The translations under genes were made by a program, and so were the position numbers. A stretch of DNA of 64,000 nt from Onchidella celtica. Taxonomy: Eukaryota; Mollusca; Gastropoda; Systellommatophora; Onchidiidae. How positions within the stretch are numbered: the stretch's first letter is position 1; every line of letters starts with the position of its first letter. Positions 54,061 through 64,000 of the stretch are shown piece after piece. The notes under the pieces were generated by a model. That model was not told where the DNA came from. It was given only the letters and a program-made list of their open reading frames with translations, and made no database searches. The stretch is taken from NCBI GenBank assembly GCA_963931925.1, contig OZ007582.1, positions 27,577,014 through 27,641,013 on the forward strand, in the 5' to 3' direction.

Positions 54061-54239
54061 ACCCTGTAACATGCCACGGTCCCCTAAACAACAGCCAAGT
54101 TGGAAGTTTGTGTCGGACCCATATTTTCACTTCAAAGCCGTTTTTCTCAAAATCAGCTCTTTCGACATATTGCGGGTTTTCTCATGCACACTCACATATT
54201 ATGTCGTGTTACTGGTTGGTTCTTCCTCGGTTCCGGTCA

Positions 54240-54510
54240 TTTTTGTGTCTGTCTCCCTGTCCGTCTGTTCGTCTGACCATCTGTCTGTTAGTCAGTTTGT
54301 CCGTCCGCCTGTCTGTCAGTCCGTCAATCTGTCTGTGTATTCGTCGCCCTCTCCGTCCGCCCACCCTTCTGTTTGCCAGTCTGTCTATGTGTCTGTCCTT
54401 CTTATTGCCTGCCTGTTTGTCTGTCCGACCGTCCGTTCACCGGTCTTTCTGGCTATCCGTCTTTCTTTGTCTGTCCTCCGTCTGTCTGTCTGTCTGTGTG
54501 TTTCCTCCCC
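54240..54510 (+). repeat. TGTC-rich low-complexity tract
   Basis: Irregular (CTGT/CCGT/CTGA) sequence such as gtctgtctccctgtccgtct; any frame in it is compositional. Confidence 0.88.
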
Positions 54511-54664
54511 CATTTGCACCAATTAACCGTTATCCTGTCGCCCTGAACACAGAATCAAATTAAAACTTAGAAAACCTTTGTCTAGCACCCAGTCGTCTCC
54601 ACTTGTCAATGGTAAACGGTTTTCACAAGGTCCTGTTTTCTGGTCTCTTGTTATGTTGCCTAGA

Positions 54665-54809
54665 TAAGGCAGATCAAACAGAAAAGTGCCTGTGGGCCAT
54701 AGTATTAGTGTATGCTATCTTAGGGGCCGCATCAGAAGGGCTGTTTGGTCTGGCGCCTAAAAAGACAGAAGTACAGGAAAAGATAAAGGATTTTTATAAA
54801 CTTGGCTAA
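54665..54809 (+). CDS. Candidate 3'-terminal exon of an unidentified host gene
   Basis: A pyrimidine-rich stretch ending tgttgcctag precedes an open frame (one base borrowed from the previous exon) that reads KADQTEKCLWAIVLVYAILG, then AASEGLFGLAPKKTEVQEKI and KDFYKLG, followed by TAA. The composition is protein-like: one hydrophobic helix of about 18 residues, then a charged tail. It is not a repeat-driven frame. I do not recognise the family. It could be a small membrane protein's last exon; upstream exons are only suggested (34617-34676, 30166-30177). Confidence 0.35.
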
Positions 54810-55430
54810 GGTTGATGTTTGTCCATACTTTTTGGTTCCGCGTGAATTTAAACATGTCTCACTAACCTAAATTTTTTGCTGACATGGCAGCTGGATGCAG
54901 CTCTCTTCTTTGTCAGCCCGGATCCATGCAAAACTGACCTTCATGTGCCACAGCTCTTCAAGCGCCTCCCGTCGTGATTAGGAATCAAATATTCATAATG
55001 TCCCGGCAGGGAAACGAGTTCAGTACAAAGTAATGAAAAATTTACAATGTTTCTGATGGCGCGTTGGTGAGTTATTGCTGTCCGGAGGATAGACATCGCC
55101 ATTCCGCGGGTTATTGTTATTGTTGTGTTATTCTTTTTGTCTTGTTGTCATTGTTACTGTTGTTATTATTGTTGTTGTGTTATTTTTGTTGTTGTCGTTG
55201 GCGCTGTCGTTGTTAATGTTGTTTCTAAGTTATTATTTTCACGAAAACTTATTCAAGTGAGATTGAAATGGAAAACAACATGGTTGATTAGAGCCGAGTT
55301 CAGTAGGATCCCACAAAAATGCAGATCGTGGAAAGCTCTCTCTCTTGAAATTTCAGCTGTGACATTGTACATTGTGCTCAGGTTCATGATTTGCCATGTC
55401 AGGCAAAGGCGCGGCCGGCGGGGTATTAGG

Positions 55431-55789
55431 CAGTGGCGTATCGTGCATTGCCAGCAGCCGGGGGGGGGGGGGGGATTCCCTTCCACCAGTCCGGTGCTGA
55501 ACATCTTTACCCATTCCCCCTCTTCCCCCCCCCCAAACACATGTACTGTATTTTGAGAAAATGCTGATATACATATGACCACAACAAGCGAGAAAAATAC
55601 AGTACAATGTGTTGTGGCAGTGTTTACTTGCTCCGCTATATTCAAAACCTGTGCAGAATATTCGAACATTGGGAGATTTACTGTTTGAGGGTTAGGGCAC
55701 GTAATTTTTAATTTATTATTCCTTTTTTATATATTAATGTTTGCTCCTAGGGCAACTGCTCCTGGGGCCCTGCCCACTCCACGCCATTG
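55431..55789. mobile_element. hAT-like MITE (CAGTGGCGTA ends)
   Basis: The left is cagtggcgtatcgtgca; the inverted right is caatggcgtggagtgggcag. Flanks gtattagg and ggtatagg are similar. A (G)14 run and a C-run lie inside. 359 bp, non-coding. Confidence 0.65.
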
Positions 55790-56739
55790 GGTATAGGAGA
55801 GAAGAGGAACCCGGGGGTGGGGAGGAGGGGATGCGTTCTGTCTAGTTGGGATAGCAAGCGAAAATCTGACCATGGAAATGGTCACTGCAAAACTTGCTGT
55901 ATAACGCGACTCTAATTTTTGTTTGGTCTATCTCCAGTTTCTGAAAAAGTGAAGATCTTTTAGTGTGTAGAAGAGGTATAACAAAATGCCCATTTTGTCA
56001 CTTGTTTAAACTGTTGTGGCACTTATCAAGCTGTTTCACAGTTCCGATTTATTCTAACTCCTTATCATAACGGTTGTTGTTGGGGGCCTGCAGTCTGTTG
56101 GCACGGCGGCTGAGCATGCGCGATTGCAAATATTTCCTTTTGGCACGCCAGCCGAGCATGCGCAGTCCTGGAAGAACGAAACAAGTGACCTTGGGATTTC
56201 TGACGAAACAGGAAGTAAAATTTTAAAATTTTGCAGCACACAAAGTCATCCTGTGACGTCAAGTGCAACAAACCAACAGCAGTATTGTGGAACGTTCGGT
56301 CTTGGATTCCCGGGTTTCCCTCGACCCACTTTGAAAAGGCAGTTCTAGATGGAAGTGAAACCGCAATGATCATGACGACTTACCGAGTTCCGTTTTTTAT
56401 GTTTATAGGAGTCTTTATTCCTTGTTTTGTTTTGTTTTTTTAAAATTAATGATCTTGTATCGAACCAAAGAACTGGAGAGAGTAGGATGAATTTTGGAAA
56501 TTACTGATGCGCTGCTCATCTGTTTTCATCCGTTTTTCATCTCAAGCCATGTTAGTATTGGGGGCTGGCGTGTGAAAAAGCTGGAAACCACTGTTGCTGT
56601 GGAAAGTCACAGACACTCGTGGGAGTAATTGTGTCTTGGTTTGTCCGTGTACAGTGAGTGCATGGCGCTCGTAATTGTGTGAGTTGATTTGGGTGGGATG
56701 TAGACCTGGAATAGAGCATCGGTGAGAAGGCATAGGGAG

Positions 56740-57030
56740 GTTAATGTGGTGGGTGGGTGAGTGGATGGGTGGATGGATGGATTCGTGAATGGATGGATGG
56801 ATGAGTGAGTGGGTGGATGGATGGGTGGATAGATGGGAGGTCGGGTGAGTGGATGGATGGATGGATAGATAGGAGGGCGGGTGAGTGGATGAATCGGTGG
56901 ATGGATGGGTGGGCGGGTTGGCGAGTGAGTGGATAGATTAATGAATGGATGGATAGATGGATGAGTGAGTTGATAGGTGGAGGGATGGATTGATGAGTGG
57001 ATAAATGGATGGGTGTATGGATGGATGGAT
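56740..57030 (+). repeat. (GGAT)n microsatellite, interrupted
   Basis: GGATGGAT/GGGT/GAGT runs; scattered units continue to about 57310. Confidence 0.92.
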
Positions 57031-57656
57031 GGATTGTGGCTGGGCAGTTTGATAGATTGCGAATGAATGGCTAGATGGTTGGAAGAACAAAATTAATAGA
57101 TAATTAGATGCATAATGGGTCAGGGAAGGTTGGAGCAATGACTGGAGATATGAAAAAGCGACAGGAGTATTGGTGTCAGGTCAGATATATGGCAAAATGG
57201 AGGGATGGATGGAAGTAGGGAAATTAGCCGGATGGATGAATATTCATGAGGGGGATTGACGGCAGATAGATGAATAATGTAGATGAAGGCGTGATGGATG
57301 GGTGGTTCATGACGTGTGAGAAGAATATTTGAACGATAAACTGGTGAATGGGTCAGACTGGATCATCGTTCGTTGTTGTTTCTCCTTCGCAAGCGAAGAT
57401 GAGCATGAACTTCACACTGGCTGGGTCGGTAGGTGGTTAATAAGTCAGATCCGGGTTCTGAATTGTGGATGGCACTGGGTCAATGGTGTAGCTGGTGCTG
57501 TCCTGGTGTAGGTGGGCTTAGGTGCCTTTTCTTTTCGTTTCGTTGCTGGCATTTCAGAGTGGCCTTGACGATCTCCTGCTCCTCCTAGGCGGCGACACCA
57601 GAGCGGACACCGCTCCGCAATGCTGGGCGATCGGAGGCAAGAGCTTTCCACGTGTG

Positions 57657-57825
57657 AGCATCCATCCATCCACTCACCCGCCCTCCCATCTATCCATCCA
57701 TCCATCCATCCATCCACTCGCCTGCTCTACTCACCCACCCACCCATTCACCCATTCATCCATCTATTCACTAATCCATCCACACACCCATTCATCCATAC
57801 ACCCACCCACTCACCCATCCATCCA
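57657..57825 (+). repeat. (CATC)n microsatellite, inverse of the 56.7-kb array
   Basis: CATC/CACC units, the reverse complement of the GGAT array about 0.7 kb upstream. The two could form a long imperfect hairpin. Confidence 0.92.
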
Positions 57826-58426
57826 TTAACCTCAATGCGGCAGTATCATCCCTGGATCACCCGTGGATTGATGAAATGACAAAGGGAGGACTTGAGGATG
57901 GATAGGCAGAACAAAAGGGGTCAGAGTTTGAGTTTGGAGAGAGCACGTCGACACGGTAACGGTCATATCGGGCTAGAAAGAAGCGAGGCAGTGGACAGAC
58001 TCTACTAGCAATGATAGGACAGAATTAGTCCATATATATCAGGAACGCCCCCACTAACCACAGGCTGAACGAAAGGGGAAGAGATAGAAAAAAAAAAAAA
58101 AAGAAGATAAAATGATGTATCTATCTTATTACTAAAAAAAAAAATTTAGTGGTGGGAGTATTTCATTAATATTATGGTATAATTTTCCCCCGTTTTTGTT
58201 TTTTTGCTGCAGTCTAGATGACAGTTTCAAAAATTATAAAATTAGTTTTCTTAAGTGTCAACTAATCCAGCCTAATCGCTTTTGTATCGACCGATTGAAG
58301 TTGAATCAGGATTTTAAAATAAAAAGTTGGAAAAACGTAAAATGCAATGATCTTTGTTTCGGCTCCCTGTGATAAGCCCACCGCATTGGAAACTAAAGCA
58401 TATGCGTTTAATTCTGTGCGCGCGAT
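57826..58426. other. No gene recognised
   Basis: Intergenic sequence with A-runs around 58088 and 58134. Confidence 0.55.
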
Positions 58427-58717
58427 TTCCCCACCAGAAATGAGTCCGTAGTGCTCTGATGCGCATGCAGTCTGTAGAAAGACTGCAGAATTTGGGAAGC
58501 TTTCTAGACCAAAAAGAGAGGGGAGACAGAGAGAACACGAAAACACGACGGTTTATCCCAGACTAGCTGAGGCGCCCGGCATTATCCGAGTAAACCTGTG
58601 AACCCACCGTTCTATCTCTCTCTCTCTCTCTTCGGTCTGGAAAAACTTCCCGTATCCTAGAGCCTTACTACAGATTTCATGGGCACCAGCATACAGCGCA
58701 CTCATTTCTGGTAGGGA
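58427..58717. mobile_element. Foldback element F6
   Basis: The left is gatttccccaccagaaatga, then gtccgtagtgctctgatgcg; the inverted right is aaatccctaccagaaatgag, then tgcgctgtatgctggtgccc. Further in, agtctgtagaaagactgcag, then ttgggaagctttctagacc pairs with aatctgtagtaaggctctag, then acgggaagtttttccagacc. A short CT run lies in the right arm. Confidence 0.75.
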
Positions 58718-59249
58718 TTTGCACTTTCGCTGTCTTTCAGTTTCAACTTCGAAACAAACATAATGCACATGCGCAGATTCAATGAAAACTTAAAATTGCG
58801 AACCATGACTTGAAATAGATCTAAATTGGGGAATCAATAAATTTCCAATAAAAAAACCTACACCGATTTGAGACTTCTATTAAAAACTGTGCGCCCTTAC
58901 ATCCATTCTGATGCACCAGATACAATTTGAAATCAGAGTGCTGAGTGGTTCAGAAGCCTTTTGCAACGAAAAATCTCAAGTCCACAAATATAATATAGTA
59001 TAGATAATGCCGGGTACCTCGTCTAGTTGTTTTTTGTTTTTTTTTTGAAGGCAACTCCGTTGCCGCAAATTTCTGGTACCTGATGGACTATTATCGACAT
59101 CTGTGAACACTGTTGTGGTTTGTTGTTTGCAGTGAATGTTTTATTCACGACTGTTTCTTGTTATCTCACCACCACCACCCCCACCCCTCACCATCGCCAG
59201 CCCTTCCCCTTCCCCAAGATATCCTCGTCCTCCTCCCATCGGCACGCAT

Positions 59250-59410
59250 CCTCACATGCACATGAGCACGCACGCACGCACACACATGCACACCCACCCG
59301 TACACAAACATACACACATATACATGCACTCATTATACAGACAGGCACACGCACGCGCAATCACACACACAAGCACACCCACTCACACCCAACCACACGC
59401 ACACACGTCT
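59250..59410 (+). repeat. (CA)n-rich low-complexity tract
   Basis: CACACG/CATGCA/CACACC mixtures. A complementary GTGT-rich tract lies at 59820-59955. Confidence 0.9.
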
Positions 59411-59819
59411 CCGCGTTGAAAACAAATTTAAAAAAAATAAAAAAATAAATAAATAAACGAACAAATTTGATCCTGTACAGTTCTGACTAACATGGGCCCC
59501 CGCTTACCCCCCCCCCCACCCCCCAAATCACACACACCCCTTTCTCCCCGCCCATAGTTCCTATAGTTTTGCAACCTGCTGTATCGACCAGCTATGGCCT
59601 TGACATTGCCATAGTTAGATGGCGTTTTCCAGCCGGAAACTGGGCACCCGTGGGTATCCGCTCATGATTTATTGATGAGCAATGCTTTGGTTCAGGTTTC
59701 AAGTGAAATTCTTGTTTATGATTGAATTCTTTTAGCCTGTGTCAGTCAGAACTATTCAGGATCGAATCTTTTCGTTTATTCAGTTGCTTTTTAAGTTTTA
59801 ATTTTCTTTTCAAAGCAAA

Positions 59820-59955
59820 AATGTGCGCGTGTGTACTTTTGCGTGTATGTGCATGATGGTGTGTGTGTGCCTGTCTATGTGTATGCGTATGTGTGTGTGC
59901 GCGTATGCATCTGCGTGCGTCTGTGCGTGCATGCTGGTGTGCATGTGAGTATGAG
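59820..59955 (+). repeat. (GT)n-rich low-complexity tract
   Basis: GTGTGT/GCGTGT/GTATGT mixture, in inverse polarity to the CA tract at 59250-59410. Confidence 0.9.
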
Positions 59956-60135
59956 CGTGGAACGAGAGAGAAGGCGGAGAGGAGGGGGAGGGGTGGCATG
60001 CTGACAGCACAATTTCAGTTTTGTGTCGCTTTCCAGTGGCACAACCTGATACGCATGATCGAACAGCGGAAGGAACTCGAGCCTTGGACACTGGGTGTAC
60101 TGTATGGAACCTCGTTGCGCAACTTCGAAGTAATG

Positions 60136-60240
60136 GCTGTTGTCCTTGATTATTTTACATTATAAGCCATTGCTGAAAAGTGAACTCAACTCGGTACTTT
60201 CTCTATTTCGCTTTGTAAATAGACTACACGCCCCTTAGAA
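60136..60240 (-). mobile_element. Family-A MITE, copy 7
   Basis: The minus strand has ttctaaggggcgtgtagtct, then atttacaaagcgaaatagag, aaagtaccgagttgagttca and cttttcagcaatggcttata. Confidence 0.72.
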
Positions 60241-60480
60241 CATTCCAGAAAGGATACTTTAATTTTTTATTTTTTTTAAAAAAGGAACTTTCTTACCGTG
60301 CTTTTGTGAAAAATATTGTATTCGAATAATACACAATCATGTTTACAATGCTCAGAGAACTGATTGTATGAAATCTCTTGTACAACTTTTCACATGGACA
60401 AATTCTATTTTCATAAAGTTCTGTAGTCAAAGTCGCATCGAATGATCTTGGTTAAACTCCCAAGCCGAATTCCAAACTTT

Positions 60481-60680
60481 TAAACATTCATTATAACAAG
60501 ACCAGCTGTACTGCAAGGATTAAACATTCATTATAACAAGACCAGCTGTACTACAAGGATTAAACATTCATTATAACAAGACCAGCTGTACTACAAGGAT
60601 TAAACATTCATTATAACAAGACCAGCTGTACTACAAGGATTAAACATTCATTATAACAAGACCAGCTGTACTACAAGGAA
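60481..60680 (+). repeat. 40-bp tandem repeat, five copies
   Basis: The unit is taaacattcattataacaag, then accagctgtactacaaggat. Only two differences are visible (G for A in unit 1, last base of unit 5). Flanking sequence (gcatcgaatgatcttggtta before; ccttctcctgaaaagtagcc after) also occurs around 20070-20190, where the unit is not amplified. Confidence 0.93.
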
Positions 60681-61285
60681 GCATTCTTTTCCTTCTCCTG
60701 AAAAGTAGCCAAAACGGATGATATTATTCCGTGTGAAGCTAGAACGCGTTTTTACTCGCTGAGAACGAGTATTGAATTCATTATCGAAGGTGGCTGGTGG
60801 GTATTTCTGGTAGGGTCGTATCTTTCTGTTACATTCTGTCTATCGCCTTGCTTTTTCCTAGCACACTGTCTCCATTATCGTGTCGACGTCTTTTTTCCGA
60901 ACTCAAACTCAAAATCAAAACTCAGTATCAGTTTTGGAGGAGAGCGAGAGAGAGAGGGACCGGTGTAGACAATGTTCATTACATTTATTTCTTTCCCCGA
61001 AAACAGAATTGCAAGAACAACAACAAGGGAATAATAATTAGATTTTGATGATAATGTTGCAAATTTCGTGAACTCCCATCCCCGAGGACGAAAAGACAAG
61101 ACGTTACTAAACGTCGCCGTCACAGAAATCAATAAGTCATTTCGTTAGTAAAATGAGTCGTCGAATTTGTTCTGGGAGATCCATTATCTGAAGACCGTCG
61201 ATACTCACGAAATCAATTGTTGTGTAACGGAGCCGAAGCTTTTGTATCCTGTTATTTTGTTTTAAAACTGTAATCCAGGATTTTT

Positions 61286-61563
61286 GTTCATGTAGAAGTC
61301 CAATCTTTGTTTAAGTAGAAAGGTCCAATATCTTTTCAAGTAGAAAAATCCCATCCTTCTTCGTTCAAGTGGAAAAGTCCAATCTCTCTTCCTTCAAGTG
61401 GAAAAGTCCAGTCTCTGTGTCCAAGCTTTCTTTGTTCGAGTAGAAAGGTCCAATCTCTCTTTCTTCAAGCTTTCTTTGTTAAAGTAGAAAGGTCAAATCT
61501 CTCTCTGTCTGTGTAAGTAGAAAAGTCCAGCCTCTCTTTGTTCAAGTAGAAAAGTCCAATTTC
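61286..61563 (+). repeat. Degenerate 23-44-bp repeats, nine units
   Basis: The motif caagtagaaaagtccaatct, then ctctttgtt recurs nine times (near 61291, 61314, 61341, 61369, 61398, 61439, 61483, 61515, 61546) with variable spacers. Confidence 0.85.
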
Positions 61564-61929
61564 TACACAACTCTGAACTGTGATCACTTGTAGGTGATTG
61601 GGAAGGGGAGGCAGGGTCTAATGGCGCGGCTTGTGCTCAGGATCCATCCATATAGTACAAATTATTATGGTGCAGCGAGGGAAGGGGTGGGGGCTGATAC
61701 CAATGTATGAGAAAAGAGGGGTCTGGGGCAGCGCCCGTACGCATTTGAATTGTATTAATCTTGAATGGAAGAATTTGATTTGATTTTTTTTTTGGAATGC
61801 AATATGATGTAAACAATTGCAAAAAATGGCAGTTTGTGCATAAGACTATGGTTGTTTAAGATCGAATTTGAAGAGTTCAGAGCGTCATAATCGCTAAAAA
61901 AAAAATACCCAACAACAACAGAAGCCTAG

Positions 61930-62122
61930 TGGCGCGCGTAGTCAAGTCTATTTTGCGCCTCTTTTGTCTGAACGCCTCGCGAGATCTCTCTTTCCCCCGG
62001 CTGACTCAGAATAGCTTTCTCGTGCCCTTATTCGTGAGACAGACTAGTTTCAGTCTCGCCAATGCTCGAGGTCGCGGCTAATTCCATAGTCCACATTTTA
62101 TATCCCAAACTATAAACCCGAG
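61930..62122 (+). repeat. Diverged dispersed repeat, copy 2
   Basis: Partner of 47640-47815: gcgagatctctctttccccc, ggctgactcagaatagctt, cgtgagacagactagtttca, gtctcgccaatgctcgaggt, aaactataaacccgagac. Confidence 0.75.
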
Positions 62123-63619
62123 ACACAGGGTCCAGGATGAATCAATTCGTCATATCCCATCCGTCGGCATGCGCGCGTATCGTCCGATATCAACAATGCA
62201 ACAATTCGCACCACACCCCTTCATTATTGAATTAAAAAGGGTGGTACTCGCCGTATTCATACGCGCGCGATTTGTGGACATTCAGTGGGAGAAGGAAAGG
62301 TTCGTCTCGGTATTCTGTGACTCGGCTATAATCAGGAGAGCCTTGACTCTGCGCGCCACTTACCAGCGATTAGGCGAAGGGCGTTAAGATACCGTTACAA
62401 AAAGTTTGCATACGAATAGTATTCGGCATGCCCTTGAATAAGATGTTGATTACCAATAATGCTCTTCTCTTCAAACTCCAGCTGTTTCCCAGCTCTTCGC
62501 CTCAAGTTCTTGCTATAATATTTTCTGCTCGAGGTGACTCACATGTATATCTTGCTGATCATTGTGCGGATTCATTCCGGTGGCGAAGTTAAACATGGAC
62601 GATCGATTTTGCAAAGTAACGAGAAGCAGTTTATTTTTTCGTTAATGTGGCTCACACCTCTGAATCTGAATGTCTTTAGTGTAGGAGAATTGCATAGGAC
62701 TGTTGAGCTGTGTTTTCATGTGTACGGGAACGGAAACGGCATAGGGGAGCGTCAAAAACCCCTCAAATACTGAAATAGAAGGAATATTTTCAAGTACATA
62801 GATACAGAGGGTCATGATCGTCAACGCCTACCGGCAGGGCACTTAATGATGATGATGATGATACGGAAAATATGTTGGTTATATACATGTATGATCTATA
62901 AAAAAAAATACATCTGATAATGGCAAGTGTGCTAGTCACTTGAGCTGGACATGGGTTAGTGGTTCTCAGCATGGGCGATGTCGGCCCCTTGGGAGCGATT
63001 TTGATTTCCAAGAGGGAGCGAAAACGAAGAAAATGGCGACAAGGGAAGGAAAAACGATGAAGGGGGACGTTATTTGGGGAGGGGGCAGGAATGGAGGACC
63101 ATTCGGGAGTAGATATATGGCAGCTGCTGATTGGTTAAACTGCATCTGTAGATGGGTTTTATGAACAGAAAATGCCCGGTGTTTCTTTTATATGTATTTG
63201 ATAAAGAGTATGGATAATCAACACTCGTATTGTCATAAACAGACCACAGAGTCGGAGAAACAGAAACTTTGTGTACAGTCTGTCACAAATCCCAGACTGG
63301 GAGATGTAATAAGTTATGACAGGACAACAATCACGAACAAACAAGTTTAACACTTAACAGAACAATCCATCAGACTCACACATTTATTAAACATAATTAT
63401 ACAGATAATAGCGCAATTACATACATTATATTATTGAAATTAACTGCCGTACAACGGCCTTATTCTCACACGCACTCTCCCTCGGATCCACAACCCGGTA
63501 GTTCCTCCTAAAGGCACTTCGGCCTCAGCCTCTCCCCTCCGGGTCTTAATAGCACAATAATTCACTGGCACCGCAGTCTCTCAATATCACCTTCCTATTG
63601 TCATACACCTTAGCATTCC
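62123..63619. other. No gene recognised
   Basis: Includes (GAT)n at 62846-62861. No frame with convincing coding character. Confidence 0.55.
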
Positions 63620-63740
63620 CCTAGCACCTCAGCAGGGCAATAACACATTATCATTTCAATAGCCCATCAACATGGCAATAGTACATTATTAGTTCACTAG
63701 CCCATCAACATGGCAATAGTACATTATCACATTCACGCTC
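63620..63740 (+). repeat. ~38-bp direct repeats, about three units
   Basis: agcccatcaacatggcaata, then gtacattat occurs at 63661 and 63699. A weaker unit (agcagggcaataacacatta) precedes at 63629. Confidence 0.8.
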
Positions 63741-64000
63741 ATATCTACGTCCCTGTCCGTGGCCTGACTGCCACGACTTTATGTGCCTCTACTGTCCTGC
63801 ACTGACAGCCTCACTTCTGGCCTATGTGTGGCCTCCGGCCCTATGCTGGCCTATCCCCTGTGCTCATCGAGGTGGCTCTGCGGCCCGTCCCCGACACCTA
63901 CAAGAATAACATTACATTGGTATAATGCCATACCATTTCGATTCACTCCACCTCTCCTTACAACCCATGAAGCGTACACACAATAGTTCACATTTCACTC
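63741..64000. other. GC-richer end of window, unassigned
   Basis: CT/GGCC-rich sequence (gcctatgtgtggcctccggc and similar short repeats). It may belong to a repeat that continues past the window. Confidence 0.4.

Larger units (their letters stand above)
53503..54099 (+). mobile_element. Family-A MITE, copy 6, split by a LINE fragment
   Basis: The left part (53503-53592) and right part (54073-54099) join to the same layout as copy 5 when the LINE end and one copy of its 12-bp duplication are removed. Confidence 0.85.
53165..54213. mobile_element. Foldback element hosting nested insertions
   Basis: The left arm (about 53170-53217: gacatatgtgagtgtgcatg, then agaaaacccacaatatgtcg) is matched by the inverse of 54156-54204 (gacataatatgtgagtgtgc, then atgagaaaacccgcaatatg). 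A second arm block, gattttgagaaaacggc, also pairs. Inside lie two tandem family-A MITEs (53373-53480 and 53503-54099), the second split by a LINE end. Confidence 0.82.

Overview
This is a eukaryotic nuclear window, very probably from an invertebrate animal. A lophotrochozoan such as a gastropod mollusc is my guess from repeat style, but nothing in the window proves the taxon. The signs of a eukaryote are one spliced host gene with GT-AG introns, poly-purine and poly-pyrimidine microsatellites, tRNA-derived SINEs, several LINE families, and many short non-autonomous DNA transposons with inverted repeats. There are no prokaryotic operons, rRNAs or CRISPR arrays.

The only host gene I can reconstruct with confidence lies on the minus strand from 22850 down to 10205. 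It is an orthologue of SLC35B1, the ER nucleotide(-sugar)/ATP-ADP exchanger of the UAA transporter family. Seven coding exons join with consistent phases to a complete 345-residue protein that ends in a KKxx ER-retrieval motif. Intron 6 holds an uninterrupted, 5'-truncated LINE reverse-transcriptase ORF in antisense. Intron 5 holds a degenerate ~65-bp repeat array that appears to be copied from the 3' end and splice donor of exon 5.

From 0 to 10 kb the window is intergenic except for a LINE (3.2-7.2 kb). Its long ORF is intact: AP-like endonuclease, reverse transcriptase and a C-terminal CCHC-type zinc finger. A foldback element (8.2-8.5 kb) and a hAT-type MITE with a near-perfect 8-bp target duplication (9.8-10.1 kb) follow, close to the 3' end of the host gene.

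From 23 to 64 kb the sequence is repeat-dominated. It contains piggyBac-type MITEs with TTAA duplications, several hAT-like MITEs, at least six independent foldback elements, two recurrent small palindromic families (here called A and B), and seven copies of a tRNA-headed SINE. It also contains decayed LINE ends (I/Nimb-like with an RNase H end, CR1/L2-like), a mariner remnant, and many satellites. The most striking satellite is 17 perfect copies of a 19-bp unit that is the tail of the adjoining SINE. A second notable site, 53.2-54.2 kb, is a three-level nest: a LINE end with a 12-bp target duplication, inside a tandem family-A MITE, inside a larger foldback element. Three short plus-strand stretches (30.17, 34.62, 54.67 kb) look like exons of an unidentified host gene, but this is weak.

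I see no convincing new multi-gene system. The best leads are the exon-derived minisatellite, the SINE-tail satellite, the nested insertion and the intact zinc-finger LINE.
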